DNA of 64,000 nucleotides from Eublepharis macularius. Its lineage: Eukaryota; Chordata; Lepidosauria; Squamata; Eublepharidae. The notes below the pieces were generated by a model. That model saw nothing but the letters and a program-made list of their open reading frames with translations, did no database searches and was not told the DNA's origin. How positions within the stretch are numbered: position 1 is the first letter of the stretch; each line of letters starts with the position of its first letter. Position numbers and translations under genes: made by a program. The DNA is taken from assembly GCF_028583425.1 (NCBI RefSeq), contig NC_072796.1:143911464-143975463 (forward strand), in the 5' to 3' direction. This document shows, piece by piece, positions 51,331 to 62,299 of the stretch.

Positions 51331-53135
51331 GCCTGGTTGTGCATCTTTGGAGGAAATTCACGGGGGAGACCTCTGGAGTAGAAGACCACAAAGATGCATC
51401 TGTGCGATGGAAACGACGCTCTCCTTCTCCTGGGTCACGGAGGTGCCTCTTCAAAAGCAGCAGCCCCCCTCCCCGAAAACACCCTGGGGGTGCAGCGTCC
51501 ATCTGCGTGTGCTAGCAAGCGAGACCCCCTTCCCTGTAAACCAGACACGCCAGCAGCTTAACAGAGGAAGCGCCGGACTGAGCCTTCGAAGAACCTTTCT
51601 CAGCTAAAAAGTACGCTCACCATCAGCAAAGTTAACTATGCGAGAGGACAAGGCCCTGGTACCAAAGAAGGAACACGGAACTAACTGCTAAAGTCTACCT
51701 CTGCCACAAACATGGGCAGATTATAGCCTTTTGATCCCACTGCAGCAAATGATCACCGATCAGATAAAGCTTGATCAAAGCCTTCCTCTGTATTAAGTAT
51801 CAATATGGAACTCCACTTTGAAAGGCTGCCTTTCTTTGGGAAGCCCCTCAGCCGAGGCCAAAGAAATTTGGTTGGTTGATTTACGGAACTAACACGAGTG
51901 TTTCTTTGGATGCCACAAGCGGGGCACCTGCTGCTCCAGAGGGGGCTGGCAAGGAGAGGGGTGCTGTAGCAGCCCCAGGGCTTTTCTGGGCGGCCCGTCC
52001 CACCGCAAGAGAGACCTCAGCAGGTGGGGGCTGCACGCAGGTGTCTGAATCAGCCCTCCTGAGCTCACCGTGCTCCCTCCCACCCCTCAGCCCCGGGGGC
52101 CCCCAACGCAGTGCCTGCTGACACTTTTCCTGGCACCCACCAATTATTTCAGGAAGCTGGGTGGGGCTTTCATTCAGCAAGGTTTCTCATTGGCTGTGCA
52201 GATTTTTTAAAAGCGTTGCTTCGGCGGCAGCTGCCCCCACAGGCACGCAAGAGATGGGGGAATCCCTGCCTCAAAGCAGGGCTGCTGCCTCTGGCACCCA
52301 AGCCACGCCACGCCTCAGTGCCCCGGACTCCCGCAAGAGTTGCTGGCAACCCTGTCTGTGCACCCATTGATGCACACCTCTGACGCCAGATGTCTTGCAG
52401 CCACAGCAGCCCCAGATAGGGCCCCAAGGCAGCCCCATGTAAGGGATGAGTACCTGCTGCGTCCCCAATGGACTCTCCCTCCATGCAGGGACCTCCTGCA
52501 AGGCAGAGGGGGGGCCCACAAGCCCTACTCAGGCACCATGTGCAGAAACCTGGCGACCGATGCTCTCTGCTGTTGGTCTGGAAGATGACTCATTACTGCT
52601 GCCCAGTAAGACGAGGGCCAGAGAAGACTGCATGCCCATTACAGAGCAAGCCCCTGGCTAAGCCTAGGGAGGGATCGATGGCTGTAATGGAAGCGTTTCC
52701 TGGTGGCTCACTGCTCCACATCTCTGCAGCTGTCCAACAGTCCACACAGTTGGCCGGGGGTGGGCGGGGTGGACGGAGGCTGCTGGGCGGAGTGGGGGGG
52801 TGTAGTGGCCCTGAGTCCCCTGGGTGCAGGGAGGAGACAGAGCGTGGGGGCTTGCTGGCCAAAGTGACGGGCACACGAGAGAGCAGCCCATCCCCCAAGA
52901 TGAAGACTGGCAGGGCCAAGCTTCAGCAGCGGCTTGGAGTCCCACCAGACGGCCCTCCAGCTCCCCCCACCTGGGAATCACACCAGGGGCTCTGCACGTG
53001 CCACGCCTCTGCCTTTCCAGCGTGCCACGTCCGTCTCCACACGCCTCCCTGCTTGCTCCATGTGGCTGGGCAGCTGGGGAGGCCCAGCCCTCTGCTGTGG
53101 GGAAGCCTTCAACGTTGTGCTCCCCACTATTGACG
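51331..53135. other. No gene recognised
   Basis: GC-rich sequence with overlapping open frames, no known domain and no convincing splice-bounded coding exon. Confidence 0.4.
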
Positions 53136-53139
53136 GAGT

Positions 53140-54245
53140 TTAGCCAACCCTTACTGAGCCTGTTAAGAACCTCGGAGCTCTGCTGGAGCCAAGACTGCTG
53201 CCGCTGGAGGCAAGTTAACGCAGCCACCACAAGCGCTTCCTTCCAGCTTCATTCAGCCCAGAAGATGGCCCCCTGCTGTCCTGTGCTCTGCAGGCTGCCA
53301 GACCCGGGCTCCTCTGGAGCGGGAACAACGGCTTGGCTGGCTCGGCTTAGGGGCACAGACAGGCAGGGGAGCGAGAGCACAGGGCTTGTGCCTAGCGAGC
53401 GGCTGATCCAGCAAGGCAGCCTTCCCAAGCCTGAGCCTAAATCGGAGGGGGGTGTCAATCGGGCTCAGCGGCACCTGCTGGCAGGTGTTGCAGCTCTGGA
53501 GGCTGTGCTGGCCTGTAGCCAGGATCCTACGAGGAATCACCGCTCTCAGCACTCTGCTCTGGGGTCACAGCGAGATGGTGTGCAGCCAGCCTGGCACTTC
53601 TGCTCTGCCACGGCCGTTTCTGCAGAGGAGCAGAGGGTCCCGAATAGCGTCCTGCCTGGCAGATGTCTAGTGGCTGGTGATAAGGGCTCGCTTCCAGACT
53701 CCGGCAGGGTGGCCTTAGGTGTGGCTGGTGCACGGACAGCAGGTGCCTCTGCAGCGTCAGGCCCTCCTGGCTCCCTGGGCCTGGCTCCTCAGCCTCTTCT
53801 CCTGAGTACTCCGAGTGGGTCACAGGGGATGATACTGACTTGGACTCGGATGGTCTGGCAACCTGGATCCAGGCCACAGTAACCTCAAGACTAGACTGCT
53901 GCAATACACTTTGTGTAGGTCTGGCCCTTGAAGTCAACTGGGAAACTTCAGCTGGTACAGAATGCTGCAGCTCACTTGTTACCCGGAGCTAGTCAGAGCA
54001 CGCCTATCACTCCCGTTCTGTAGTCACTCCACCAGCCGCCCATCGGTTACTGGGTTCAATTTCAGGTACCCGCCATCACATGCAAACCCCTCACAGCCCC
54101 TCATCTCTACAAACCACTTCTGCCATGCTCTGCCACAGTAACTTGGCTCCTCTGAGCATGGCCTTCTGCTGATGCCACCCGGCTGATGGGCAAGGCCAAC
54201 CGTTGCCTGCCCACCTGCCTTCCCTGTTGGGGCCCCCAGCTTGTG
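53140..54245 (+). repeat. L2-clade LINE remains, split
   Basis: At 53155-53280 the sequence reads as KNLGALLEPRLLPLEAS-like, the region before the L2 SRLDYC motif. At 53850-54240 it continues with a DGLATWIQATVTSRLDCCNT motif and the following terminal region. About 550 bp of unrelated sequence (53285-53840) separates the parts. Confidence 0.6.
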
Positions 54246-55970
54246 GAATGGCCAACCTGGCAGCCCCCCCCCCTTCTGGCACCCTGCCAGCGCTTGGAAA
54301 TGGAATGGGTCGGGGGGGGGCATTTCCATAAAGGCGACAGGGGGATGCGGCAGCAAGGCCGTGCAGGGCGGCGCAACTATAAACGCCACTGCGTACACTA
54401 TATGCATGACTGCTGCACTAACTGGTTTTTATACTCATGCAAGACCGTTCCCCGCACTGGCTAACGTAGCGCGCATAAGACGTGTTTTGTTCCGGGCTGC
54501 GGCCATTGCGGCCCGGGCCCGGCTGCTGCCAGCATCGGCTGGCGCCGCTCAACCCACCTCCCGCCCGGGAGAGACAGGCGGGGGGGGCTCCCGTGCCAAG
54601 ACAGCGGGGGGGGCTGAGGGGGGCGCCCCCTCCCGGCGCAGCAGGCCCAGCGGCACGCCCCGACGCCCCCCCCGGCCCTCTGCGGCCGCCAAGCCCTCCC
54701 TGCCGGGCCCCGGGAGGCGAGGCGGGAGCCGGGACGGCCGAGGCGCCCGCCGGAACTTCGCCCCCCTCTCCAGGCCAAGCGCCCTCGCTCGCCCCTCCCG
54801 AGCCCGGCTCGGCTCAGCGGGAGGCCGCTCTCGGGCCTGCGCAGCTCCGGCGGGCGGCCCCCCGAGCCCGAGCCCGAGCCCGAGCCCGAGGCGGCCGAGC
54901 GGGGCGCGACTCCCCCGCCGCCTGCCCGGCCCGCGCCCCCCGCGCCCCCTCCTCACCGGCCGCTCCTCTGCCTCCGCCTCCGCCTCCGCCTGCTGTTGCT
55001 GCCGGCGCTGCTCCGGTGGGCGTGGCCGCCCGAGGCTCCGCCCACTGCCGCAGCGGCGCTGGCCGGGCGCGTGACGCGAGGAGGAGGGCGGGGGAAGGCG
55101 GAGCCACGCCGGGCCTCCCCTCCGCCCGCCCGGGGCTCTTCCCGCCAGAAGCTCACCCGCCGCTCCGGAGCCGCCTTCACACGTGCGCAACGTCAACGCG
55201 CGTCTTCTCCCCGGCCGAAGCGCCCGGCGCGCCAAAGGGAGGAGGCGCGGCCCGCGCGCTGATTGGGCCCGGCGGCCTGACGGGCGGGCCTGTGGGCGAA
55301 CCGGCGACGTCCAGGGAGGGGGCGGGGATAAGAAGGAAAATAACAATAACGCGGCGCGGAACCGACCGAGTCCGCCAATCGGAGCGCGGGACCTCGTGGG
55401 CGGGGAGGGGGCGGCGGCTCTGACGGACAGGCGGCCCGCCAATGAGAGGGGGAGGCCGCGTGTCGGCGCCCGTCGCCCCGCCCCCGCCCGTCGCTGCGGA
55501 AGGTGCGCGAGGGGGCGGGCCCGAGAGGGCGGCCTGCTGGGCGGGGCCCCGGATGTGCGCCGAAAGAGCCTCGCGGAGGGTGGGGGGCGGTGCGCGCGGG
55601 GCCTCCGCCGCCCTCAGGGCCCCCGACCCGGCCGACGAGGCGCAGGGGCGGCAGGGGGCGCAGGCCGAGCGCGGAGCGGAGCGTGACGCTGATTCCGAGG
55701 GCCTCGCCCTGCCCTGCCTTGCCCAGGGCAGCCCCCCCTTGCCCTCGGAGCGCTGAGCGAGGCCGAGGCTGCGGCAGGGCCTGGCGGGCGGGGGGCCCCG
55801 CCCCCGCGGCGCTGTGAGGAGGCGCCTGACTGTGTGAGTGTGAGGGGGGGGCAAAACAGCGCCGCCCCCTCCCCCCCCTTCGCGGCTGAGGTGTCGGGAG
55901 GGCCGCGAGGGGCTGGGGCTCCTGTCGGGGGGAGGGGGAGGGTTTTGCTTGCAGCTTGGGGGGGGGGCGC
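54246..55970. promoter_or_regulatory. CpG island 2, probable bidirectional promoter region
   Basis: An extremely GC/CpG-rich tract, densest at 54480-55830. It has CCAAT boxes on the plus strand (55375-55379, 55439-55443) and on the minus strand (ATTGG at 55262-55266), with many GC boxes. The long open frames on both strands here are a by-product of base composition. It lies between GRINA and PARP10. Confidence 0.65.
54957..55030 (-). promoter_or_regulatory. GRINA: Candidate untranslated first exon of GRINA (B)
   Basis: On the minus strand, a GCAGCAACAGCAGGCGGAGG stretch with GGAGGC repeats ends in GAGCGGCCG before a donor GTGAGG (54956-54951). GC boxes (GGGCGGAGCC, CCACGCCCAC) and a minus-strand CCAAT box lie 50-300 bp upstream. 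This is the better promoter context of the two candidates; it would imply a 15 kb first intron. Confidence 0.45.
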
Positions 55971-56524
55971 CTAATCCACAGAGAGGCCCCTGGTCACTCT
56001 CCGACTGCAACCGTCAGTCACCTTCAGATGAAGGCCATTCAAAGCAGTAGTTTGAACAAAAATTGAAATGTGTTTCACAGTTAGAACTCTCTCATAAGCA
56101 GCATGACTGCAATACTTCATGAAGCCATGCGTGCATAACTGGGAATACATAGTCTGGAACTAGGATATAACCTCTGCAAAATACTGCCTCTTACATAATA
56201 CAATCCTAAAATGTTCCGTAAATTGACACGGGCAGCACCAAGGAGGAGTCCAGTTCCAATAATGTCCCCTAAGAGAATCCCATGCAATTCACAACCCACC
56301 GCCTGCTGCTTGGTTCCTGGAGTCAGAAAGGCGAGTCCAACAGGTAATCATATGCAGAAATGGTAAACATGGAGCCTTCTCAGGAATATTTTACAGGAAG
56401 AAAAAACCTCTGGTGTGCTGCTGCAGACAGACTCATGGTACAGCCCAAGGAGGGGCTGGCTTGTTCACGTCCTGGTTCCAAAGCCCTTTTTCAAGAGCCT
56501 CCCGCTTGTGACCCAAATGCCCCT

Positions 56525-57130
56525 GTTCCACACTATTTTATTTATTTACATCATTTATAGTCTGCCTTTCTCACTGAGACTCAAGGCGGATTACACAGTA
56601 TGAGGTTAATACAGTCAGTATCAAGTACATTTCAGTACAATATCATAAGGTAAACAGATACAAGTTTAAAATACCTAGCATTTGCAAGGATCCAACACAG
56701 AGTAGAAAAAATACTGGAGCAAAACATAATTCTAGGACTAACATTAGACAACATGGAGCGCTGGTTGTACATAGGAGTACATATTTAAAGCAGCAGAGAA
56801 TATGTAAGGCAAAAATAGTGATGAAGTCTATGGTCCCTAACTCATTAGTGAAGCATCTTCCCTCCAATGCAGCCCTCCCATTTGAGTAAAAAGCTTTTTT
56901 GAATAGTTCAGTTTTGCATTGTTTGCAGAAAGCCGGAAGAGGGGGAGCTGTTCTGACTTTCTCAGGCAGGTCATTCCACAGGGTAGGGGCCACCACAGAG
57001 AAAGCCCGTGTACGGGCTGCTGCTGACTTCACCCATGTGCAGCCCGGCACCTGCAGGAGACCCTGTTCAGATGAGCTAGTACCACCTGTCAGGGCTTGCA
57101 GTATGTCCAGCCCTGACATCAAAGGGGTGC
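56525..57130 (-). repeat. L2-clade LINE 3' end
   Basis: The minus strand encodes ARTRAFSVVAPTLWNDLPEK then VRTAPPLPAFCKQCKTELFK and KAFYSNGRAAL (56880-57020). The terminus at left reads TATAGTCTGCCTTTCTCACT on plus. It is one of the better preserved L2 tails in the window. Confidence 0.75.
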
Positions 57131-58030
57131 CGGGGATGGGTGCAGGACCCTCCTCTGTGGAAGGAGGGGCGGTATACCTCACCCAGACTCCCTCTCAGTC
57201 CACTCACTGGCCTGCTCAACCTGCGCCACTCATCCCCTTGACCTCCACCATTGCCTCCTCTGCCATCAACTTTCCCCCTTGCCTTCACTCTGCTCCATCA
57301 CTCCTACTCAATCAACCCACCCTGAATGCGCTCCTGAGCCAGCTTTTATAGGGTTTCCCTTGGCTGCCTCCGCCCTTCCCTCCAAGCTCCTCCTCTCTCC
57401 TGAGGCTGCCCAGCTGTGTCTGCTCTCAGGTGTTCCTTCTCTTTCATTAACTCCTCCTAGCCTTCCCTGCCTGTATAGCAAGTTGGGGCTGAATGTAAAG
57501 GTGTCCCAGCTGAGGCTTCCAGGTGTGCCTTCTTCTCTCCCTCCCTCATTCTCCTTCAATCTTCCCTGCAGGACTGGGCTGGCAGGGCCTTTCCAGGTGC
57601 TGTGCCTTGGCCGTCTCTGCCTCTGCTCATGAGGTGCCCTTCCAGCCGGCATCTGGGCTGCCTGTCCCTTGGAGCTGGGCGTGGCTGCGCTTCCCTGACT
57701 TTGCTCCTGAGGTGCCGCCCTGGCCGGTATCTGGGCTGCTTGTCCATTGTCGCTGGCCTGCTGCTGGGCACGGCTGCCCTTCCCTGGTGGGCTTCCCCTC
57801 CCACACGTGCTGCTGGCTGTGTTGCGTTGCCTTCCCTGGAGCCTCTGAGTCCCCTGGCTCTGCTGCTGGGGCGCTGTTGCTGTTCCCCCAGGACAAGTGC
57901 CTGTGGAAGCAGCTGGGCAGATGTCTCCCGAGGGTCTCCTGTCCTTTTCTCCAGGTAAGTCCGGGGGCTGGGTTGCGGACCCCAGACACCACCTTCAAGC
58001 CCCAGCAGGAAAACAAATACCCTCCTGGCC
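57131..58030. other. CT-rich region with an imperfect ~100 bp duplication, no gene recognised
   Basis: At about 57605-57700 and 57700-57790, two units share GCTC(A/C)TGAGGTGCC, GCC(T)GG(C/T)ATCTGGGCTGC and TTGTCC/CTGTCC blocks. No conserved coding potential. Confidence 0.5.
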
Positions 58031-58034
58031 TTTT

Positions 58035-58378
58035 GCAAACTATACACAACTGAATTATTCAAGAAGGCTTTCTACTCAGGCAGTAGGGGTGTGCTGTAAG
58101 TTTAGACAGATGTCTTGGGAAAGGGTCAGGGACTGTAGACTATACTACTGGGTACTGCTTGTTGGCATAGGTAGGAATTTCCATATCTTTTAGTATGTTC
58201 GTGTCAGATTACTTAGGTTTTGTTTCTGCAGTGTTTCATCTCTCTATTTGATTTATGCTTTTTTCAAATTTCTGCAATCTATACTCCATTATATTGTTTG
58301 TCAAATGTACCAGCCGTTGATCATATTGATCTACACTAGGAAAGCCTCCTTGAGTCTTACCTGAGAAAGGTGGACTAG
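58035..58378 (+). repeat. L2-clade LINE 3' end
   Basis: TGAATTATTCAAGAAGGCTT then TCTACTCAGGCAGTAGGGGT, and a GGACTGTAGACTATACTACT block, match the L2 terminus at 29.4-29.7 kb, ending CTTACCTGAGAAAGG. Confidence 0.7.
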
Positions 58379-60426
58379 AATCATAGAATCATAGAGTTGG
58401 AAGGGGCCATACAGACCTTCTAGTCCAACCCCCTGCCCAGTGCAGGATCAGCCTAAAGCATCTCTGACAAGTATTCATCCAGCCTCTTCTTGAAAACTGC
58501 CAGTGAAGGGGAGCTCACCACCTCCCTAGGCAGCTGATTCCACCTTTGAACTACCCTGACCGTGAAAAAGTTTTTCCTAATATCCAGCCAGTACCTTTGT
58601 GCATTTAGTTTTAGCCCATTGCTTCGCGTCCTACCCTCTGCTGCCAACTGGAACAGCTCCTTGCCCTCCTCCAAATGACAGCCTTTCGAATATTTAAAGA
58701 GAGCAATCATGTCCCCCCTCAACCTCCTCTTCTCCAAACTAAACATTCCCAAGGCCCTCAGCCTTTCCTCGTAGGGCTCAGTCTCCAGACCCCTGATCAT
58801 CCTCGTCGCTCTCCTCTGCACCCTCTCGATTTTGTCCACATCCTTTTTGAAGTGAGGCCTCTAGAACTGCACACAATACTCCAGGTGTGGCCTGACCAAG
58901 GCAGTATAGAGAGGGGCTATGACCTCCTGCGATTTCGATGCTATGGCCCCTTTGATACAACCCAGGATTGAATTAGCCTTTTTTGCAACCGCATCACACT
59001 GACTGCTCATATTCAGTTTACAGTCCACTCTTACCCCAAGATCTCTTTCACATATACTACTGCCCAGAAGTGTATCCCCCATCCAGTATTTGTGCTTCCC
59101 ATTTTTGCGGCCCAGATGTAATACTGTGCACTTGTCTTTGTTGAATTGCATCCTATTCACAGCTGCCCACTTCTCCAGAATATTCAGGTCTTGTTGAATT
59201 TTAATTCTATCTTCTTGGGTGTTTGCTACTGCTCCCAATTTGGTATCATCAGCAAATCTAATGAGCAGCCCTTCCACTCCTTCATCCAGATCATTGATAA
59301 AAATATTGAAAAGTACTGGGCCCAAAACCGAGCCCTGCGGCACCCCACTGGACACCTCCCTCCAATCTGATGAAACACCGTTGACCACCACTCTTTGAGT
59401 GCGGTCCTCCAACCAGTTCCCTATCCACCGAACTGTCCTATAGTTTACTCCACAGTCTTCCAGTTTGCCCATCAGAATGTCATGGGGGACCTTATCAAAA
59501 GCTTTACTGAAATCCAGATAAATCACGTCAACAGAGTTCCCCAGATCCAGTAAGCTGGTCACTCGATCAAAGAAGGAAACCAGTTTGGTCTGGCAAGATC
59601 TGTTAGGAACAAAACCATGCTGACTTCCCCGGATCACTGAGTGGTCCTTCAGATGCTTACCGATTGATCCCTTTAAAATCTGTTCTAATATCTTCCCAGC
59701 AACAGAAGTCAGACTGACCGGCCTGTAGTTTCCCGGATCATCCTTCCTCCCTTTCTTAAAGATTGGGATAACATTCGCTCTTCTCGTGTCTTGTGGCACA
59801 TCCCCAGTCCTCCAGGAGGCCTTGAAGATGATGGACATGGGTTCTGCAAGTTCTCTGGAAAGTTCTTTCAGCACTCTTGGGTGCACCCCATCCGGCCCAG
59901 GGGATTTGTATTCATCCAGTGCAGCCAGATGCCTCTCCACTACCTCTCTGTCAATGTCAATTAGCCACTCAGGTGTCCTGCCACATTTTCTACTCTCTCT
60001 AGATGTGCCTGAGTTCTTCAGGGAGAAAACAGAGGCAAAAAAGTCATTAAGCCTGTCTGCTTTTTCTCTGTCCTGCATCAGAGTTTCTCCATCTACTCCC
60101 AACAGAGGTCCAATTGCCTCTTTTACCTTGCGTTTGCTTCTCACATATCTGTAGAAGTTTTTCTTATTGTAGCGAGCCCTCCTGGCCAGACCCAGCTCGT
60201 ACTGAGCTTTGGCCTCTCTGATGGCTGATCTGCAGTACCTAGTAACCCTCATATACTCCTCTTTAGAGGTCTGTCCTTCTCTCCATTTCCTGAACATTTC
60301 CTTTTTCTCCCTTAGCTTATTCTGGAGCTCTCTGACTGTCATCAAGCCTCTGAGTTCATCGAAGTCGGCCCTACGAAAATCTAACCTACGAGTCTGGCTA
60401 CGAACTTCCTTGGCTCCCCACAGCAA
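58379..60426 (-). repeat. CR1 LINE, RT-bearing, one stop in the RT frame
   Basis: The minus strand encodes a continuous CR1 ORF2 segment from the post-endonuclease linker (RRLDFRRADFDELRGLM, 60390) through the RT. It includes [60 protein letters not shown] and catalytic [11 protein letters not shown], and runs to the C-terminus LDEYLSEML at 58453. The frame is open over 658 codons except for a single TAG at about 58861, where the 36.5 kb copy has Trp. Endonuclease and ORF1 are absent (5' truncation). The 3' end is the octamer-type tail (AGAATCATAGAATCATAGAG on plus). Strong similarity to the GRINA-intron copy marks a young subfamily. Confidence 0.95.
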
Positions 60427-60436
60427 CTGGAATGCG

Positions 60437-60850
60437 TTCGGCTGGGGCGGGGGAGCGCGCAGCTGAGCTGGCGTGGCTGGCTGCAGCAGTAGCTGTAGCC
60501 AGCCAGGCAGCCCCGTGCCGCCGCCGCCACATGCCCCAGCCGAGTGCAGAAGCTGCGGGCTGCTGCTGTAGCGGCGCGCGGAGGCTGCTCCGTGCGCCGC
60601 CCCAGCAGCAGCTCACAGCTTCTGCGCCCGGCTGGGGCGGAGGAGCGCGCCGCTGAGCTGGCGTGGCTGGCTACAGCTGCTGCTGCAGCCAGCCAGCCAG
60701 CCAGCTCCGTGCTGCCGCCGCCGCGCGCCCCAGCTGGGCGCAGAAGCCGCGAGTCGCTGCTCGAGCGGCGCACAGAGGCTGCACCCGGCTGAGGCGTGTG
60801 GCGGCGGCGGCAGCAAGGGGCTGCCTGGCTGGCTGGCTGCAGCAGTAGCT
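60437..60850. repeat. GC-rich ~191 bp tandem repeat abutting the CR1 5' end
   Basis: GCTGGGGCGGGGGAGCGCGC at 60440 recurs as GCTGGGGCGGAGGAGCGCGC at about 60631. Both are followed by GAGCTGGCGTGGCTGGCT and a GCAG-rich block. A third partial unit starts near 60785. Over two units, with interspersed GCCGCCGCC and CAGCCAGC runs. Confidence 0.8.
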
Positions 60851-60959
60851 ACAGGCGGCCCTGTCATGCCAGCTTCGCTGCGCGCGCCTCTGCCCCCAAC
60901 ACCCCCTCCAGCGCCCCTCCAGTGCCCGCGCGCCCGAGGCCACCGCCTACCTGGCCTCC

Positions 60960-61685
60960 ATGGGCGCGCCGGCCCTGGCATCAGGAACGGGAGGGGGGGA
61001 GGGCCATGACACCCCCCTCTTCCATTTTGCTGCCTGTGAAGGAGATGGCTTGAAAGGTCTGTTTCTCCCCTTGTCCATTTGTACTTTGATGGCAATGCAT
61101 TTGCTGCCGACGGGACGGCAGGGAGGGCCGTCTCTGGGATGCTGCATTTAGCACCCAGGAGGGATGGCAGGAGACCGCCTGTCCCTTCAGAAAAGATGGG
61201 TGGGGGCTGGTCAAAGATGTACCTGGACACCTAGAAGAAGCTGGGTGTCCATATTGTCAGGTTGGGCCTCTACAAGGAATACTGCAGCCCAATGCTTCTC
61301 AAGCTTTAGCAACCCGGGAGCCCTATTTTGATTGTTTGTGTGGGCCCCCAGGCCCCCTCCCATACAGGTAGACACTGTATGCCGGACAGCCTTTTTCAAA
61401 GTACGCATGAAGCTGCAGGTGCTCTCCAGTGCCTTCCGTCGCTCCCCCCCTCCTCCCGCAGGCCCGGTCCAAGAAAAGCCCCTGAGGCCATTCATCTCCG
61501 GATCCTCAATGGGCTGCTGTTATCCCTGGATGCAAACTCCACTGTGGGGTGAGTGGGGGGGGGGCGTGTTGCTCTGTACAGCAGAGGCAGCATACAGTCA
61601 AGATAAAAAAACACAAGGGGAAGTCCCCCCCCCCCCCCCGCTGAATTGCTGCTATGGGTGGCATTACCAGGCCCATAAGGTTCCT
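60960..61685. other. No gene recognised
   Basis: Mixed sequence with G and C homopolymer runs at 61555 and 61627. No conserved ORF. Confidence 0.4.
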
Positions 61686-61689
61686 TGAA

Positions 61690-61908
61690 AGTAGGGGTAG
61701 AAACAAGAGTCCGTTAGCACCTCTAAGACCAACAAAATTTGTGGCAGGGGAGGAGCTTTCATGAGTCACAGCTCACTTCTTCAGACACCTTCTTCAGATA
61801 TTTGGTATCTGAAGAAGTGAGCTGTGGCTTGCAAAAGCTCCTCCCCTGCCACAAATTTTGTTGGTCTTAGAGGTGCTAACGGACTCTTGCTCTTTTCTGC
61901 TGCTACAG
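61690..61908. mobile_element. Fold-back repeat copy C, related subtype
   Basis: The left arm (AACAAGAGTCCGTTAGCACC, TCTAAGACCAACAAAATTTG, TGGCAGGGGAGGAGCTTTCA) is mirrored by the right arm (AGCTCCTCCCCTGCCACAAA, TTTTGTTGGTCTTAGAGGTG, CTAACGGACTCTTG). It shares the GTTAGTCTTAAAGGTGCTA-like core with copies A and B but has a different inner sequence. Confidence 0.8.
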
Positions 61909-62087
61909 ACAGATCAAGGTGGGCAGCCATCTTAAAAGTAGGGGGTGTGCTATCATCCCCTGATCTAAGCCAGGAGGCGGATCTCACGTTCAGGAAGGAA
62001 ACAAGGGAAGTGGCCAAAGGAGAGAATGTTGTAATACTGGACGCTTCCAGGTTCATTGGGCAAAGTTGAGCTTGAGTCGTGCTAGTC

Positions 62088-62225
62088 AGCCTGTCTCCAC
62101 CTAACCTACCTCACAGGGTTGTGGTGAGGCTAAAAAGGGAAGAGAAAGATGTAAGGTGCTTTTGTCCTCATTAAGGGGGAGAACAAAAGTATAAGCGAAA
62201 TCAATAAAAAAGTAAAATAACTAAA
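62088..62225 (+). repeat. SINE 3' part
   Basis: CTACCTCACAGGGTTGTGGT then GAGGCTAAAAAGGGAAGAGA, AAGATGTAAGGTGCTTTTGT and an AATAAAAAAG tail are the 3' half of a tRNA-type squamate SINE. It lies less than 600 bp before the PARP10 start. Confidence 0.65.
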
Positions 62226-62299
62226 CCTTGCTCTGTCCCAAAGGAAGTTTTTCTCCTGTCGCTGTCACTCTCAATCCCAGCTTTGCGCCTCTCGGTGTG

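Noticed and set aside
52468-53882. Long plus-strand frames (221 and 352 codons) at 52.5-53.9 kb
   Set aside because: The second overlaps decayed L2 sequence and both lack domains or splice-bounded exon structure; composition-driven.
54482-55442. Very long open frames on both strands of the GC-rich island (over 270 codons)
   Set aside because: They are low-complexity Pro/Arg/Gly/Ala frames open on several strands at once, as expected in a CpG island without stop-rich AT sequence; no domain or homology.
56117-56299. Short minus-strand frame MGCELHGILLGDIIGTGLLL
   Set aside because: No splice context, family match or conservation argument; likely chance.
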